The position numbers were made by a program, and so were the translations under genes. The notes under the pieces were generated by a model. The model searched no databases. It saw only the letters and a program-made list of their open reading frames with translations, and had not been told where the DNA came from. From positions 1,488,001-1,552,000 of the forward strand of contig NZ_CP053482.1 in NCBI RefSeq assembly GCF_016772315.1: DNA of 64,000 nt, read 5' to 3'. Below are positions 53,350 to 61,916 of this stretch, one piece after another (the first letter of the stretch is position 1; every line of letters starts with the position of its first letter). This DNA comes from Thiothrix subterranea. GTDB taxonomy: Bacteria > Pseudomonadota > Gammaproteobacteria > Thiotrichales > Thiotrichaceae.

Positions 53350-55524
53350 TTAGACTTGCAGGGGAACAGCAATATGCACCGTGATTCTGGATTGGGGAGG
53401 ATCACTGCAATAAAAACCCACTTCCCCGCCTAACGCCGCGACCCGATGCCGGATACCGTTTACTCCAGTCCCCGCTTGCCAACGCTCAGGCGGGGATATT
53501 TTTCCGTCATTCGTAACGATTAGGTGCAATTTATTGTTGGATAAAGCAAAACCCACCTCCAACGTTTCTGGCTCGGCGTGCCGCAGCGCATTGCTGACTG
53601 CTTCACGGAGTATCTGCGACACTTGCAGTATTCGGCGCGGGCATAATTGGCAAGCATCCAGCCGCTCATCCTGCCGCCAACGTAACCTGACTTCTGCGGC
53701 TTCGGCTCGCCCGGCAATTTCTGCCCGCCAATCCGCAATATTATCGACCAGTTTGGTCGGGCTTGCTTGCTGCGATAACCGTACCGTTTCCCGTAACGTC
53801 ATTAGCGCCTGCCGCACATCCTCACGGTGGGTTGCATCCGGTAGCTTATGGCTCAGGGTTAGCAGTTTTGCACCAACACTGTCATGCAAGTCGTGCATTA
53901 TGCGCCGCCGCTCGTCCAGAATAGCCTGTTGGCGGGTTTCGCTGGCATTACTGGCCATCCGTGCCACCGTTAACAGCGACTCGGTATGTTTGACATCGGT
54001 TTTATTAAACAGCCCTGCTGCCCGTTGTTTGCCGGTCAAACGCCACGCATGTTGGTTGCCAAGGCTAGGCACATCAAGGTGCAAACCGTTGTCTGACAAG
54101 TGGGTAGTGGTCACTTGGGCAGACAATTTTTCGATATGCAACGGCAGGAAGCGTTGCAGCAAGGATTCCTGCCAACGTTGTTCAAAGGTTTCTTTGGAGA
54201 GCGCATCGCCAAGATTGCTGCTCAAAGCAGGCAGAAAATCACTGAGATTCTGGCGTTCCATTGGAATAATTTTATCCAATAGCCATTGGCGCAATGGAAA
54301 ATACAAAAAGCCTGCAATAATGACCGACATTGCCAGCACATAATCACCCCGCAGTTGCAGCAACGTCATTAACCCCACATCAATACCCGCGACCAGCAAG
54401 CCCCCCACAATCCACAGCATGGACTTTAGCCACCAGAATTCAATCGCAAACAGCCGATAGCGCAGAATCCCCACCCCAAGCCCTATCGCCATCAGGTTAA
54501 ACAGCAATAGCGCCGAAATATTGCCAACAATCGGCGGCTTACCCAGCAGAATAGGGAAAACATGCAATGCAATAATAATGGCATTGGGCAACATAAACGC
54601 TGCCGCGAGAACATGCAGGCTCGCCCGTTCCACCGGCTGACGGCGCGTCTGGCGCAATTGCAGGGCAATAATTCCCAACACGATCACGTACAAAAAGGGG
54701 TACTGTATGTAAAAAATATGCCCCGGCGTTTCAATCCAGCCATAGTGATAATTGGCGGTGGAGAGTGCCGTAAAACCCATAACCAGCCAAAACAACCACA
54801 GCCCGCGCACCAACGGTTTGGGCAAATCACACAGAATGACCAGAATCAGCGTGGCAGCGAAGTTGATACCTGTGGCTTGCAGCAGCAGATTCTGCCGCAA
54901 TGCGCCGGGTTCCATATAAAATTCCGTGGCAATAACCCCAGCGCCGCTGACCGCAAAAACGTAGTACAGCAAGCTGTGCAGCAGTAAAAACAGGGATGCT
55001 TTTTGATAGGGGCGGTATGTCCAGACCAATGCGCCCACCAATGGCGAGATCATGTTTGCAAGACCCAACAACCAAAACACAGCGGGGATAGCCGCAACGG
55101 GGGTACGTGCGGCGGGTGTCAGCGCAACGGTTTTGCCCGTCGTGGTCACAAAAGTTACTTGAGCATGTTGGGTGAAGGCTTGGTGCAAGGTTTGCTGTTG
55201 CTGATAAAACTCCGCCCGTTGTGCGAACGTCGCGGGGGAAAGTGGCGCATAACCGTTCAGCAATGGCTTGATGGTTAGCAGCTTCCCATCGACTTGCAGG
55301 CCAAGCAAGGTTTCACCGGCGGCGAGTTTTCCAGAAGCGGGGGAGTTGGCACTGATGGATTTGATCAGCAGCGTATCCGCAGCCGTGGCAGTTACCCGGA
55401 TACCCGTCCACTGTTGTTGGGTCAATAGGTAAGCGGAAATAATCTGGGTGACGGCAATGAATAGCAATACCGCCAGCAAAATATTGGCGGGGGCAATAAC
55501 GGGTTTGGGGAATGACCAGTTCAA
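53350..55524 (-). CDS. Membrane sensor histidine kinase (HisKA_3/NarX-like)
   Basis: The likely start is TTG at 55524 (AAGG 8 bases ahead), giving 724 residues; a longer frame begins at 55620 inside the response regulator. The N-terminal half has a membrane helix, a periplasmic PDZ-like segment (about 25-150, with ANSPASGKLAAGETLLGLQVDG) and about eight helices to about 430. Then come a dimerisation helix ERRRIMHDLHDSVGAKLLTLSH carrying the phospho-His and a HATPase domain (EAVSNALRHAEPETLEVG, GTGVNGIRHRVAALGG). It is the cognate kinase of the adjacent NarL-type regulator. The ligand is unknown. Confidence 0.88.
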   Translation of the reverse strand: MNWSFPKPVIAPANILLAVLLFIAVTQIISAYLLTQQQWTGIRVTATAADTLLIKSISANSPASGKLAAGETLLGLQVDGKLLTIKPLLNGYAPLSPATFAQRAEFYQQQQTLHQAFTQHAQVTFVTTTGKTVALTPAARTPVAAIPAVFWLLGLANMISPLVGALVWTYRPYQKASLFLLLHSLLYYVFAVSGAGVIATEFYMEPGALRQNLLLQATGINFAATLILVILCDLPKPLVRGLWLFWLVMGFTALSTANYHYGWIETPGHIFYIQYPFLYVIVLGIIALQLRQTRRQPVERASLHVLAAAFMLPNAIIIALHVFPILLGKPPIVGNISALLLFNLMAIGLGVGILRYRLFAIEFWWLKSMLWIVGGLLVAGIDVGLMTLLQLRGDYVLAMSVIIAGFLYFPLRQWLLDKIIPMERQNLSDFLPALSSNLGDALSKETFEQRWQESLLQRFLPLHIEKLSAQVTTTHLSDNGLHLDVPSLGNQHAWRLTGKQRAAGLFNKTDVKHTESLLTVARMASNASETRQQAILDERRRIMHDLHDSVGAKLLTLSHKLPDATHREDVRQALMTLRETVRLSQQASPTKLVDNIADWRAEIAGRAEAAEVRLRWRQDERLDACQLCPRRILQVSQILREAVSNALRHAEPETLEVGFALSNNKLHLIVTNDGKISPPERWQAGTGVNGIRHRVAALGGEVGFYCSDPPQSRITVHIAVPLQV

Positions 55525-55534
55525 ACGGTCAACC

Positions 55535-56215
55535 TTAGAAATCCGTTCTGACCAGCCCCATGCGGCAAGCCTCCACTGCTGCCTCAGCTCGGCTGGATAT
55601 ATTGAGCTTCTGGTACACATCCCGGATATACCGCGCTACGGTATTGGTCGACAGCCCCAATAATTCCGCCACATCACCCCGGCTAAGCCCCTTGGCAACT
55701 AATATCAACACTTCGCGTTCGCGGGGGCTTAGACTCGCCACTTCGCTGCGATTAACGCCAGAATGCTGATTATCCGGTGTGCCATGAGCGTTTCCGGCTG
55801 CCGAGAAATATTGCAATATGCGCCGCGAGACACTCGGTGACAGCGGTGGATCGCCACTGAGAATACCGCGTAATTTCTGAATAAACACCAACTCAGACGA
55901 ATCTTTCAGCAAGTAGCCATGCGCCCCGGCTTGCACGGCGTGGAGGATGTGTTCTTCATCATCAAAAATGGTGGTGATTACAATGTAAGCATTAGGGTAA
56001 TGCTGACGCACACTCGCCACCAAGTCGATACCGCTACCGTCCGGCAAATTAATGTCTAGCAACGCTACATTTACGCTGACTTTGCCTAACAGTTGCCGCG
56101 CTTGTTGACAGGTAGTCGCCACATTGAGGTGCACCTCCCCGAAAGCTTGTTGCAGGACGACACCCAACCATTCAGCGGTTTCAGGGACATCTTCCACAAT
56201 GAGCACATGTTGCAT
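55535..56215 (-). CDS. NarL/LuxR-family response regulator
   Basis: The 226-residue protein has a receiver domain (HVLIVEDVPETAEWL; phospho-Asp in VALLDINLPDGSG, about 52; Lys in GYLLKDSS, about 102) and a C-terminal LuxR HTH (SLSPREREVLILVAKGLSRGDVAELLGLSTNTVARYIRDVYQKLN). It sits between the HfaB-like gene and the kinase and is probably co-transcribed with the surface cluster, which it may control. Confidence 0.94.
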   Translation of the reverse strand: MQHVLIVEDVPETAEWLGVVLQQAFGEVHLNVATTCQQARQLLGKVSVNVALLDINLPDGSGIDLVASVRQHYPNAYIVITTIFDDEEHILHAVQAGAHGYLLKDSSELVFIQKLRGILSGDPPLSPSVSRRILQYFSAAGNAHGTPDNQHSGVNRSEVASLSPREREVLILVAKGLSRGDVAELLGLSTNTVARYIRDVYQKLNISSRAEAAVEACRMGLVRTDF

Positions 56216-56245
56216 GGCGACTTCCTTTGCTATAAGCGCCCAAGA

Positions 56246-57271
56246 TTAAGGCTTGCTAGGCGTGATAATTCGTTTTACCCGTACAATTCCCTGCGCATCA
56301 ACAGTATCACCGACTTTGAGCGCGTGCATCACTGCCGGGGCAGTGGGTGCTATCGTATCCTGTTTGGGGGTCAGTTTGGGGAGTTTCATGTTAATCACTT
56401 TAACAGGTTCTGTTTGTGGCTGGCTATTAGCACCTTTTGCGCCGCTTTGCCCGGTTGTACCCGCCGTGCCTGCCGCTGGTTCTTTGACCCCCAGACACTT
56501 GCTGTAAGGCACACCAACCAACTTGCCCACCAATTCCACTGCGGCAAGGTCAACCAGATTGCGTACTGCCTGCGCTTTGCCTTCGCTGGCGTTGAGGCTT
56601 AGGTCGAAATATACACCAAATTTATTAATGCTGGCATCCATATCCAGCGAATCACCGCGCTGGAAAATCGCGACCGAATTGCTGGAGGTAATGCCGGGAA
56701 TGACGCTCATGTCTGAAGCACGTAACACATTCAAATCCAAGGCAACCACGTTCAATGAAGTGCTGTGAGCTGCACCGCCACCGCCTTTTTTACGGTAAAA
56801 TACCCCGGTACTGGCATCCCCGGTGGTAACACCTTTGTCAAATTGGGTAATTGAGCCTTGAATATCAAACGCGGGCATTTCTTTGTAGGCATCGGAATAA
56901 TTCGCGGCTTTCATAAATGACACCAGATTGCCAGAATCTTTACCGTAAGCAATCAGCTTAATCGCTTTGCTTTTGGTGGTCATGCGTGAAATCGCTGAAA
57001 TCAACATATCGCGTGTGCCGGTTTTAACTTCTTCGGTTTTATCGTCGAGGTCTTCCACCATTACCGGAATGCCTTTCACGCCTTTTGCCAGCATTAAATC
57101 ATCAACACAGCTTAAGGCATCAGAAAAATTAGTGACGGATTTATACGGTGCACCAGACGGGCCACGGCGGATTTTTTCAAATTCCCGTGCCAGTTTATTA
57201 TCTAAACTGGCACAGCCACCCAATGTGGAAAGGGTAAAAGCTACTGCTAACATAATGACGGACTTTTTCAT
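56246..57271 (-). CDS. HfaB/CsgG-like outer-membrane lipoprotein
   Basis: The 341-residue protein has a lipoprotein signal with Cys20 (LSTLGGCASLDN). The following part (PYKSVTNFSDALSCVDDLML, IPVMVEDLDDKTEEVKTGTRDMLISAISRM, AFDIQGSITQFDKGVT, LNVVALDLNVLRASDMSVIPGITSSNSVAIF) matches the CsgG/HfaB family that forms an outer-membrane secretion pore for curli-like fibres or for the holdfast anchor of Caulobacter. The C-terminal 90 residues (Thr/Pro/Gly linker and a VDAQGIVRVKRI tail) are an extension. It lies downstream of two small secreted proteins, supporting a role in exporting or anchoring them. Confidence 0.88.
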   Translation of the reverse strand: MKKSVIMLAVAFTLSTLGGCASLDNKLAREFEKIRRGPSGAPYKSVTNFSDALSCVDDLMLAKGVKGIPVMVEDLDDKTEEVKTGTRDMLISAISRMTTKSKAIKLIAYGKDSGNLVSFMKAANYSDAYKEMPAFDIQGSITQFDKGVTTGDASTGVFYRKKGGGGAAHSTSLNVVALDLNVLRASDMSVIPGITSSNSVAIFQRGDSLDMDASINKFGVYFDLSLNASEGKAQAVRNLVDLAAVELVGKLVGVPYSKCLGVKEPAAGTAGTTGQSGAKGANSQPQTEPVKVINMKLPKLTPKQDTIAPTAPAVMHALKVGDTVDAQGIVRVKRIITPSKP

Positions 57272-57314
57272 GATTGTTGTCTCGCGTTTATTTTTAAGAC
57301 AGAGAACTGACTAA

Positions 57315-57626
57315 TTAACGGCAGTTATTAGATTGGATAACATCACCATCAATAAGAATGACGACTTCATCAGGCGCATTAGCACCATCATCCACAACAA
57401 CATTGCCAATATTAATGTCACAACCCGCAGTATCAAATGAAGAAATTGCGTATTGATCATCATCTTCATAATCCATTTCTGTTTGATATGCTCGCATTCG
57501 TGCTTTCATTTGAGCCATCTTAGCAGACATATCCGTCATTAAATCCTCGCCGCCATCAGAACCTTCTGCAAATACAGTACTACTAATGCATAAGCTGCAA
57601 GCTAATAGTAATATTCTAAACCTCAT
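57315..57626 (-). CDS. Small secreted protein of the HfaB-like cluster
   Basis: From the ATG at 57626 (AAGGAG 8 bases ahead) the product has 103 residues with a signal peptide ending near STVFAEG. A helical segment MAQMKARMRAYQTEMDYEDDDQY is followed by CDINIGNVVVDDGANAPDEVVILIDGDVIQSNNCR, in which two Cys bracket a beta-rich unit, probably disulfide bonded. The position between a curlin-like gene and an HfaB-like gene suggests an HfaA-like surface component. No named family is certain. Confidence 0.7.
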   Translation of the reverse strand: MRFRILLLACSLCISSTVFAEGSDGGEDLMTDMSAKMAQMKARMRAYQTEMDYEDDDQYAISSFDTAGCDINIGNVVVDDGANAPDEVVILIDGDVIQSNNCR

Positions 57627-57751
57627 GGTAAAAACTCCTTGTTTAAAACACACAAGCATATCGTAAAAGTGCTGCATTGTTGTTGGTTAGGGTAATCACG
57701 ATAGACGGAGGATAACTCATGACGGATTACATGTTAAGACTATCACTGCAA

Positions 57752-57784
57752 CAGGGTTTCAGACAGAAATGCCTGAAACCCCTG
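57752..57784. repeat. Intercistronic hairpin downstream of the curlin-like gene
   Basis: CAGGGTTTCAG (57752-57762) pairs with CTGAAACCCCTG (57773-57784) with one bulged base and a 10-base loop. It lies 14-46 bases after the curlin-like stop on the minus strand and about 125 bases before the next start. There is no T tract, so it looks more like an mRNA-processing or stabilising hairpin than a full terminator. Confidence 0.55.
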
Positions 57785-57797
57785 CAAAAATCTGATT

Positions 57798-58220
57798 TTA
57801 ATGATCAGAATGTTCATCCTTTTTGTCTGCACAAGTGGCACAACCAATTACCCCAATTCTGGCTGCTTGGGTATTGTTCTTTCCTGCCACCTGTATTTGC
57901 TTGATATAGCCAGCACCAACCCATACATTCCCTTCGGCACCATTATTGATTGCACCAATAGCTGCATATTGGTTATTTTCCCAACCACCCCATTGTCCTT
58001 GAAAAATATCGCCCAAGCCAACATTGACGCTGGAATCAGTTACATCATCACCAATAAAACCAACGGAAGCATCTTGATTATTTTTGTCACCATTTTCCTG
58101 AATTTGATTTACCCAGCCATCTTGAACATCAATTTTATTACTGCTACCTTGATCTGCAAAAGCAGAGGCACTGGCAAACAAAGTCAAAATAGCGATCATA
58201 GATACATTAATCTTTTTCAT
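57798..58220 (-). CDS. Curlin-like secreted repeat protein
   Basis: The 140-residue protein has a signal peptide ending at SAFADQG. The mature part is rich in Asn, Gln, Gly and Val with imperfect repeats such as WVNQIQENGDKNNQDASVG, WENNQYAAIGAINN, YIKQIQVAGKNNTQAARIG, the Q-x-G-x-x-N-x-A pattern of curlin (CsgA/CsgB) amyloid repeats. A short Cys and His-rich tail (CATCADKKDEHSDH) is unusual and might bind metal. With the CsgG/HfaB-like gene downstream, this suggests a functional amyloid or holdfast fibre subunit. Assignment is by repeat pattern only. Confidence 0.75.
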   Translation of the reverse strand: MKKINVSMIAILTLFASASAFADQGSSNKIDVQDGWVNQIQENGDKNNQDASVGFIGDDVTDSSVNVGLGDIFQGQWGGWENNQYAAIGAINNGAEGNVWVGAGYIKQIQVAGKNNTQAARIGVIGCATCADKKDEHSDH

Positions 58221-58266
58221 GGCATTTTCTCTAATAAAAGTTAGTTGAAATAGTTACAATTTGTTG

Positions 58267-58289
58267 TTGTCCTTTCTCGCTAAGGACAA
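58267..58289. promoter_or_regulatory. Perfect inverted repeat in the leader of the curlin-like gene
   Basis: TTGTCCTT (58267-58274) and AAGGACAA (58282-58289) form a perfect 8-bp stem around a 7-base loop, 47-69 bases before the ATG at 58220 on the minus strand. It may be a leader RNA hairpin or a dimeric operator, for example for the NarL-type regulator encoded downstream. Confidence 0.4.
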
Positions 58290-58383
58290 GTTAATAATAG
58301 CATCAATCCATCAATAATAAATTCAAGTAATGACAAAAGGACGATTTTTACAGATAAAGTTATTCAGATAAATACCACCATAA

Positions 58384-58410
58384 AAAAAGCCCCCAAAGAG
58401 GGGGCTTTTT
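58384..58410 (-). terminator. Strong bidirectional terminator of the peroxidase gene
   Basis: AAAAAGCCCCC (58384-58394) and GGGGGCTTTTT (58400-58410) form an 11-bp stem with a 5-base loop and T runs on both strands. It lies 22 bases after the peroxidase stop and separates it from the curlin-like operon. Confidence 0.9.
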
Positions 58411-58431
58411 AGAAATCAGCACTGGTTATTA

Positions 58432-60234
58432 CTATCCCATAACGCCTTTCGCAATGGCTTCAATAATACGACGAATTTGTTCAGAATCGTTAACGGGTAA
58501 CGTATTAACTGGCACAGTAGGATTACGAATAGTGGTGTTACCAGGCTGACCATTAGCAGCTCCTCTGATCTGTGCTTTAAACACATCCGGCTGGATATTA
58601 ACAATATCGGTGTTGCGTTTAATCACATCCGACAAGCGCAAATCATGTAACTCTGTCAACTGTTTACCAAAAAACTGGTTTTCGTACCAAAAGCGGTCGC
58701 CTTGGCGTACTCGGCTGAATTGATCCAGCAAAATACTCACCATGGTTTCACCCACCAACGCCTCGCCCGATTCTTTTTCTGCCAACCCGCCAACCCACAA
58801 ATCAACCTGATCAGGGTGGCGATACACTTGTTCAAGTTTTTGTCCAAACCCTGCACGCCATATTGGATGGTTAAAACTGGTAATGCGCGGCAAACCCAAG
58901 CTGGCACGGGCGTCATTGTATCCCGGAAGGCCATGATCACGCCCACGCTGGATATTCAAGGAAGCCAGATCCATGCCTGCCTCACCCGGTTGCCCGAACA
59001 AGAAATTACGCACATCGTCGATAATCATCGGGTCGACAGCTTGCGCTGTTTGGGAGGCAAACCCTCGGAAAATAGGCGAAATTCCTGCTTCGCTAACCTT
59101 GCCCGGCTGGAAGAAGGCATCCCTGAGCCGCACATTGCCTTGCGGTATAACCGTGCCATTTTCATTCAGACGCAGCAACGTCGGAGACAGCAAGGTATGA
59201 CCTAAACGAAAGGTAGCGGCAGCAAATGCATTGCTGATATCCGGCCTGACATTCGGTTGATAACCGGGCAATTGCTTAGGATTAGCCGCACTGTATTTCC
59301 AATAACCGGGTAAGCGATCTTTACCCAATAATGCGGGCAAGAATTCGTTGTAAGTAATGGCTTGAATTTCTGCTGCCACAATCCGACGGGCTTCTTGGTA
59401 GATACGCTCATCTGACCAATCAGCGTGTTTACAAGCAATGGCATCGGCAAGACGGTTATGTTCCCGCACCCACAACGTATGCATTGCCGTTAAACCGATA
59501 TTCTCGTTAACACGTTCGTCCCCTGCTTGGTACAGACCCTCAGGATTTTTGGGTAACAAGCCCTGAGCATCCAGCTTCATCTTACCGCCTGACAAGGTGC
59601 GCAGGTAGCTTGCTTGCGCCGCATCAGAACCATACACGTTAGAGGCATCAATAAAGCTGGTGATATTATTGGGATGTTGGCGTTTCCCATTAGCATCCAA
59701 TACATAATTGCTACGGAAGAACAGCAGGTTAACAATTCCCGTACCATTGGGGTCAAAAGTGGTATCGCCCACTGGAACCGGGATATTCGCCTCTTCTACT
59801 GGCACGTTCGTTGCCACCAAATCCAGATCATGGTCGAGGAACTGCCCCCACATCCAAAGTATGTCGCTTAAGCCTTTGCTATTGACCGTCTGATTATTAG
59901 TTTGGCTGACAACCACATTACTAACCTTACGGGGGTTTGGCAGATTGGCAGCAGCGGCATTCCCCGGTTCTCTGTTGGGGGTTTGTGGCAGTACCCGTAA
60001 TAGGTTTTGCCCCGCCATACCCCACGTTAGCGAACGGCGATTATTGCCCTTGCCGTCGATAGGCGAGTATTGAGTCGTGTACCACGCCGGTATCAATGGG
60101 TTTGCAGCGCATACATTGGTGATAGGCGACCACTGCGTTGTATTGCCCAAGCTGATGGATGGCAATAACAAAGCACTGGCAACAGCCGATGCCAATAAAA
60201 AGTGTTTACTGGTTTTGTGTGGTTTCGTCAGCAT
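58432..60234 (-). CDS. Secreted animal-type haem peroxidase (peroxidasin-like)
   Basis: The 600-residue protein has a signal peptide (to about SISLGNTTQ) and a complete animal haem peroxidase domain: distal His in WGQFLDHDLDL (about 132-142), GDERVNENIGLTAMHTLWVREHNRLA (about 245-270) with the catalytic Arg-Glu region, the proximal His in AATFRLGHTLLSP, and LNIQRGRDHGLPGYNDAR. Bacterial members generate hypohalous acids or cross-link tyrosines. It lies directly next to the holdfast-like and Tyr-rich protein genes. It is more common in marine and filamentous bacteria, often with adhesive matrices. Confidence 0.93.
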   Translation of the reverse strand: MLTKPHKTSKHFLLASAVASALLLPSISLGNTTQWSPITNVCAANPLIPAWYTTQYSPIDGKGNNRRSLTWGMAGQNLLRVLPQTPNREPGNAAAANLPNPRKVSNVVVSQTNNQTVNSKGLSDILWMWGQFLDHDLDLVATNVPVEEANIPVPVGDTTFDPNGTGIVNLLFFRSNYVLDANGKRQHPNNITSFIDASNVYGSDAAQASYLRTLSGGKMKLDAQGLLPKNPEGLYQAGDERVNENIGLTAMHTLWVREHNRLADAIACKHADWSDERIYQEARRIVAAEIQAITYNEFLPALLGKDRLPGYWKYSAANPKQLPGYQPNVRPDISNAFAAATFRLGHTLLSPTLLRLNENGTVIPQGNVRLRDAFFQPGKVSEAGISPIFRGFASQTAQAVDPMIIDDVRNFLFGQPGEAGMDLASLNIQRGRDHGLPGYNDARASLGLPRITSFNHPIWRAGFGQKLEQVYRHPDQVDLWVGGLAEKESGEALVGETMVSILLDQFSRVRQGDRFWYENQFFGKQLTELHDLRLSDVIKRNTDIVNIQPDVFKAQIRGAANGQPGNTTIRNPTVPVNTLPVNDSEQIRRIIEAIAKGVMG

Positions 60235-60550
60235 ATAAAGAGGTTCCCTGAAAAATGTAATCGTTTGGTTGTCGCCTAGATGGGACTAACAGGAACATAG
60301 TCAAAATCTATTGACTTTTATAAGCCAAACTATTTGAACGGCTGGTTTCTCAGGATGAATTGCATAATCTGTGTAATCTACACATAACGATAACGAATGA
60401 CATCGCGCCTAAAAATCCTGCTCGTTGTTCAAATGACTACATTCAACTGTGCAGTACCGCACTGCTGATCCAGCCAGTAAACTGTCAGCAGGTGGCAAGT
60501 CATCAATACGTCACCACGGAAGAAATTTTATTTTAATCAAGGAGATAATC
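60235..60550. other. Intergenic region of 316 bp between divergent genes
   Basis: This space separates the peroxidase gene from the plus-strand gene at 60551. It contains a perfect 6-bp inverted repeat AGTCAA/TTGACT (60299-60316) and AT-rich stretches around 60360-60395, but no promoter I would call with confidence and no ORF with a ribosome site other than that of the gene at 60551. Confidence 0.5.
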
Positions 60551-60994
60551 ATGAGCATTAGCAGCACAATGACGCCTAGTACAGACATGGCTCAATCGAT
60601 CGCATCCTCAACAGCATACAATACGGATAGCATGGGAACGGCTGGGCAGAATATGGATGCACTGGCAGCAAAGTTGTATGAAGATGTGAATAAAGGATCA
60701 TCTAATCCGCTAATCGATGACTTACGTGATTTAGCAGGCAATCTATCGGCGGAAATAAGCGGGCAACCACAAACTGCACCTGCAACAGGTGGGTTATTTG
60801 ACGCTACCGGCAGCAGTAATACGTCTTTAGAGCCAGCCCCTAGCAGCCCTCCACCTGCAAATCCCAATATCTATGTCGACCCTAAAACAGGTGAAAAGTC
60901 TTATGTTAATAACGGCGCAAATGGGTACGATAGTACGACAACCACTCCCGCACCAGGCGCGAGCGGTGGCACTGCCTCTGGTTCAAAGGGTTAA
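60551..60994 (+). CDS. Unknown low-complexity acidic protein
   Basis: From the ATG at 60551 (AAGGAGATAATC ahead) the product has 147 residues with no signal peptide. The N-terminal half (SISSTMTPSTDMAQ, DALAAKLYEDVNKG) looks helical. The C-terminal half is Gly, Ser, Thr, Asn and Pro-rich with NIYVDPKTGEKSYVNNGANGYDS, similar to short secreted or type I-exported proteins, but without RTX motifs. A stem-loop terminator follows at 61020. No family was recognised. Confidence 0.6.
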   Translation: MSISSTMTPSTDMAQSIASSTAYNTDSMGTAGQNMDALAAKLYEDVNKGSSNPLIDDLRDLAGNLSAEISGQPQTAPATGGLFDATGSSNTSLEPAPSSPPPANPNIYVDPKTGEKSYVNNGANGYDSTTTTPAPGASGGTASGSKG

Positions 60995-61019
60995 AAGCCC
61001 ATAAGCGGCAAGCCGAATC

Positions 61020-61057
61020 AAAGCCCGATCTACAGAATTAACAACAGGTCGGGCTTT
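61020..61057 (+). terminator. Terminator-like stem loop after the 60551 gene
   Basis: AAAGCCCGA (61020-61028) pairs with TCGGGCTTT (61049-61057) with a 20-base loop, 26 bases after the stop at 60994 and also 24 bases beyond the hslR stop on the other strand. The T run is short, so it may serve both converging genes. Confidence 0.55.
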
Positions 61058-61080
61058 AGTCCAAATAATTAACAACCCTG

Positions 61081-61473
61081 TCACCACCCCTGCTTAAACT
61101 TGTCGATCAGCCGCCGTTCCCGCTTATCCGGCTTATGCAACCTAACATTCACCCCGTGCAAACGCCGCTCTTCGATCACCGCCTCGCGTTCTTCGCGGTG
61201 ATGTTCAGATTCGGTATGCAGCAAACGGGCTTCACTGGCGGGGCGGCGCTGCTCGTTCAAGCCTTGCACGGTAATCGTCCAGGTTTCAAAGCCCTTTTTA
61301 ATACGCAACTTGTCGCCGATGCGCACCTGCCGGGAGGGTTTAACGCGCTCCTCATTCACCTGCACATGCCCGCCATCAATGGCTTCCACCGCCAGCGGGC
61401 GGGTTTTAAAAAACCGCGCTGCCCACAACCACTTATCAATGCGTTGGCTTACATTTTCTTCTTCAACGGCCAT
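61081..61473 (-). CDS. hslR: Ribosome-associated heat shock protein Hsp15
   Basis: The 130-residue protein has an N-terminal S4 domain ([45 protein letters not shown]) and a basic helical tail ([26 protein letters not shown]). Hsp15 rescues stalled 50S subunits carrying peptidyl-tRNA after heat stress. Its start lies inside the 3' end of ycgN (25 bases overlap), so the two are probably coupled. Confidence 0.94.
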   Translation of the reverse strand: MAVEEENVSQRIDKWLWAARFFKTRPLAVEAIDGGHVQVNEERVKPSRQVRIGDKLRIKKGFETWTITVQGLNEQRRPASEARLLHTESEHHREEREAVIEERRLHGVNVRLHKPDKRERRLIDKFKQGW

Positions 61474-61916
61474 GTAACGACCCTATCCTCCCAATCTGCT
61501 TCGTTCACTTCAGCGGCGTAAGTAAACCGCCCGATCACCGATTGTTTCATGCGGTGAATGCTCTGTTTATCGCCCGACACCAGATGATGCCAAGACGGTA
61601 AATTCTTACCCTCGTGCAACAAACGGTAGGCGCAACTCGGCGGCATCCAATACAGCTCATCCAGATTATCCGGGGTTAAATGCAGGCATTCTGGCACTAG
61701 CGTTTCACGATTCGCGTAATCTTTGCACTGGCAACTCGTGCCATCCAACAAATCACACGCCACATCGGTGTAATACACCGTGCTATCTTCCTCGTCTTCC
61801 AGCTTGATCAAGCAACATTTGGCGCAATGGTCGCAAATGCTCTCCCATTCCGCCTCATTCATCTCGGCAAGGCTTTTTTGTTTCCACCAAGGCGGGGTGC
61901 GGGCTTCACTTGTCAT
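61449..61916 (-). CDS. ycgN: YcgN-family cysteine-cluster protein (UPF0260)
   Basis: The 155-residue protein has the UPF0260 pattern: [25 protein letters not shown] (about 11-35), [41 protein letters not shown] and [11 protein letters not shown]. The conserved Cys set (CDHCAKCC and CQCKDY) suggests metal or cluster binding; the biochemical role is unknown. It overlaps both the upstream lipoprotein gene and the downstream hslR. Confidence 0.94.
   Translation of the reverse strand: MTSEARTPPWWKQKSLAEMNEAEWESICDHCAKCCLIKLEDEEDSTVYYTDVACDLLDGTSCQCKDYANRETLVPECLHLTPDNLDELYWMPPSCAYRLLHEGKNLPSWHHLVSGDKQSIHRMKQSVIGRFTYAAEVNEADWEDRVVTWPLKKKM

Noticed and set aside
60299-60334. TTGACT at 60311 as a -35 box
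   Set aside because: No acceptable -10 hexamer follows at 16-18 bases on either strand.
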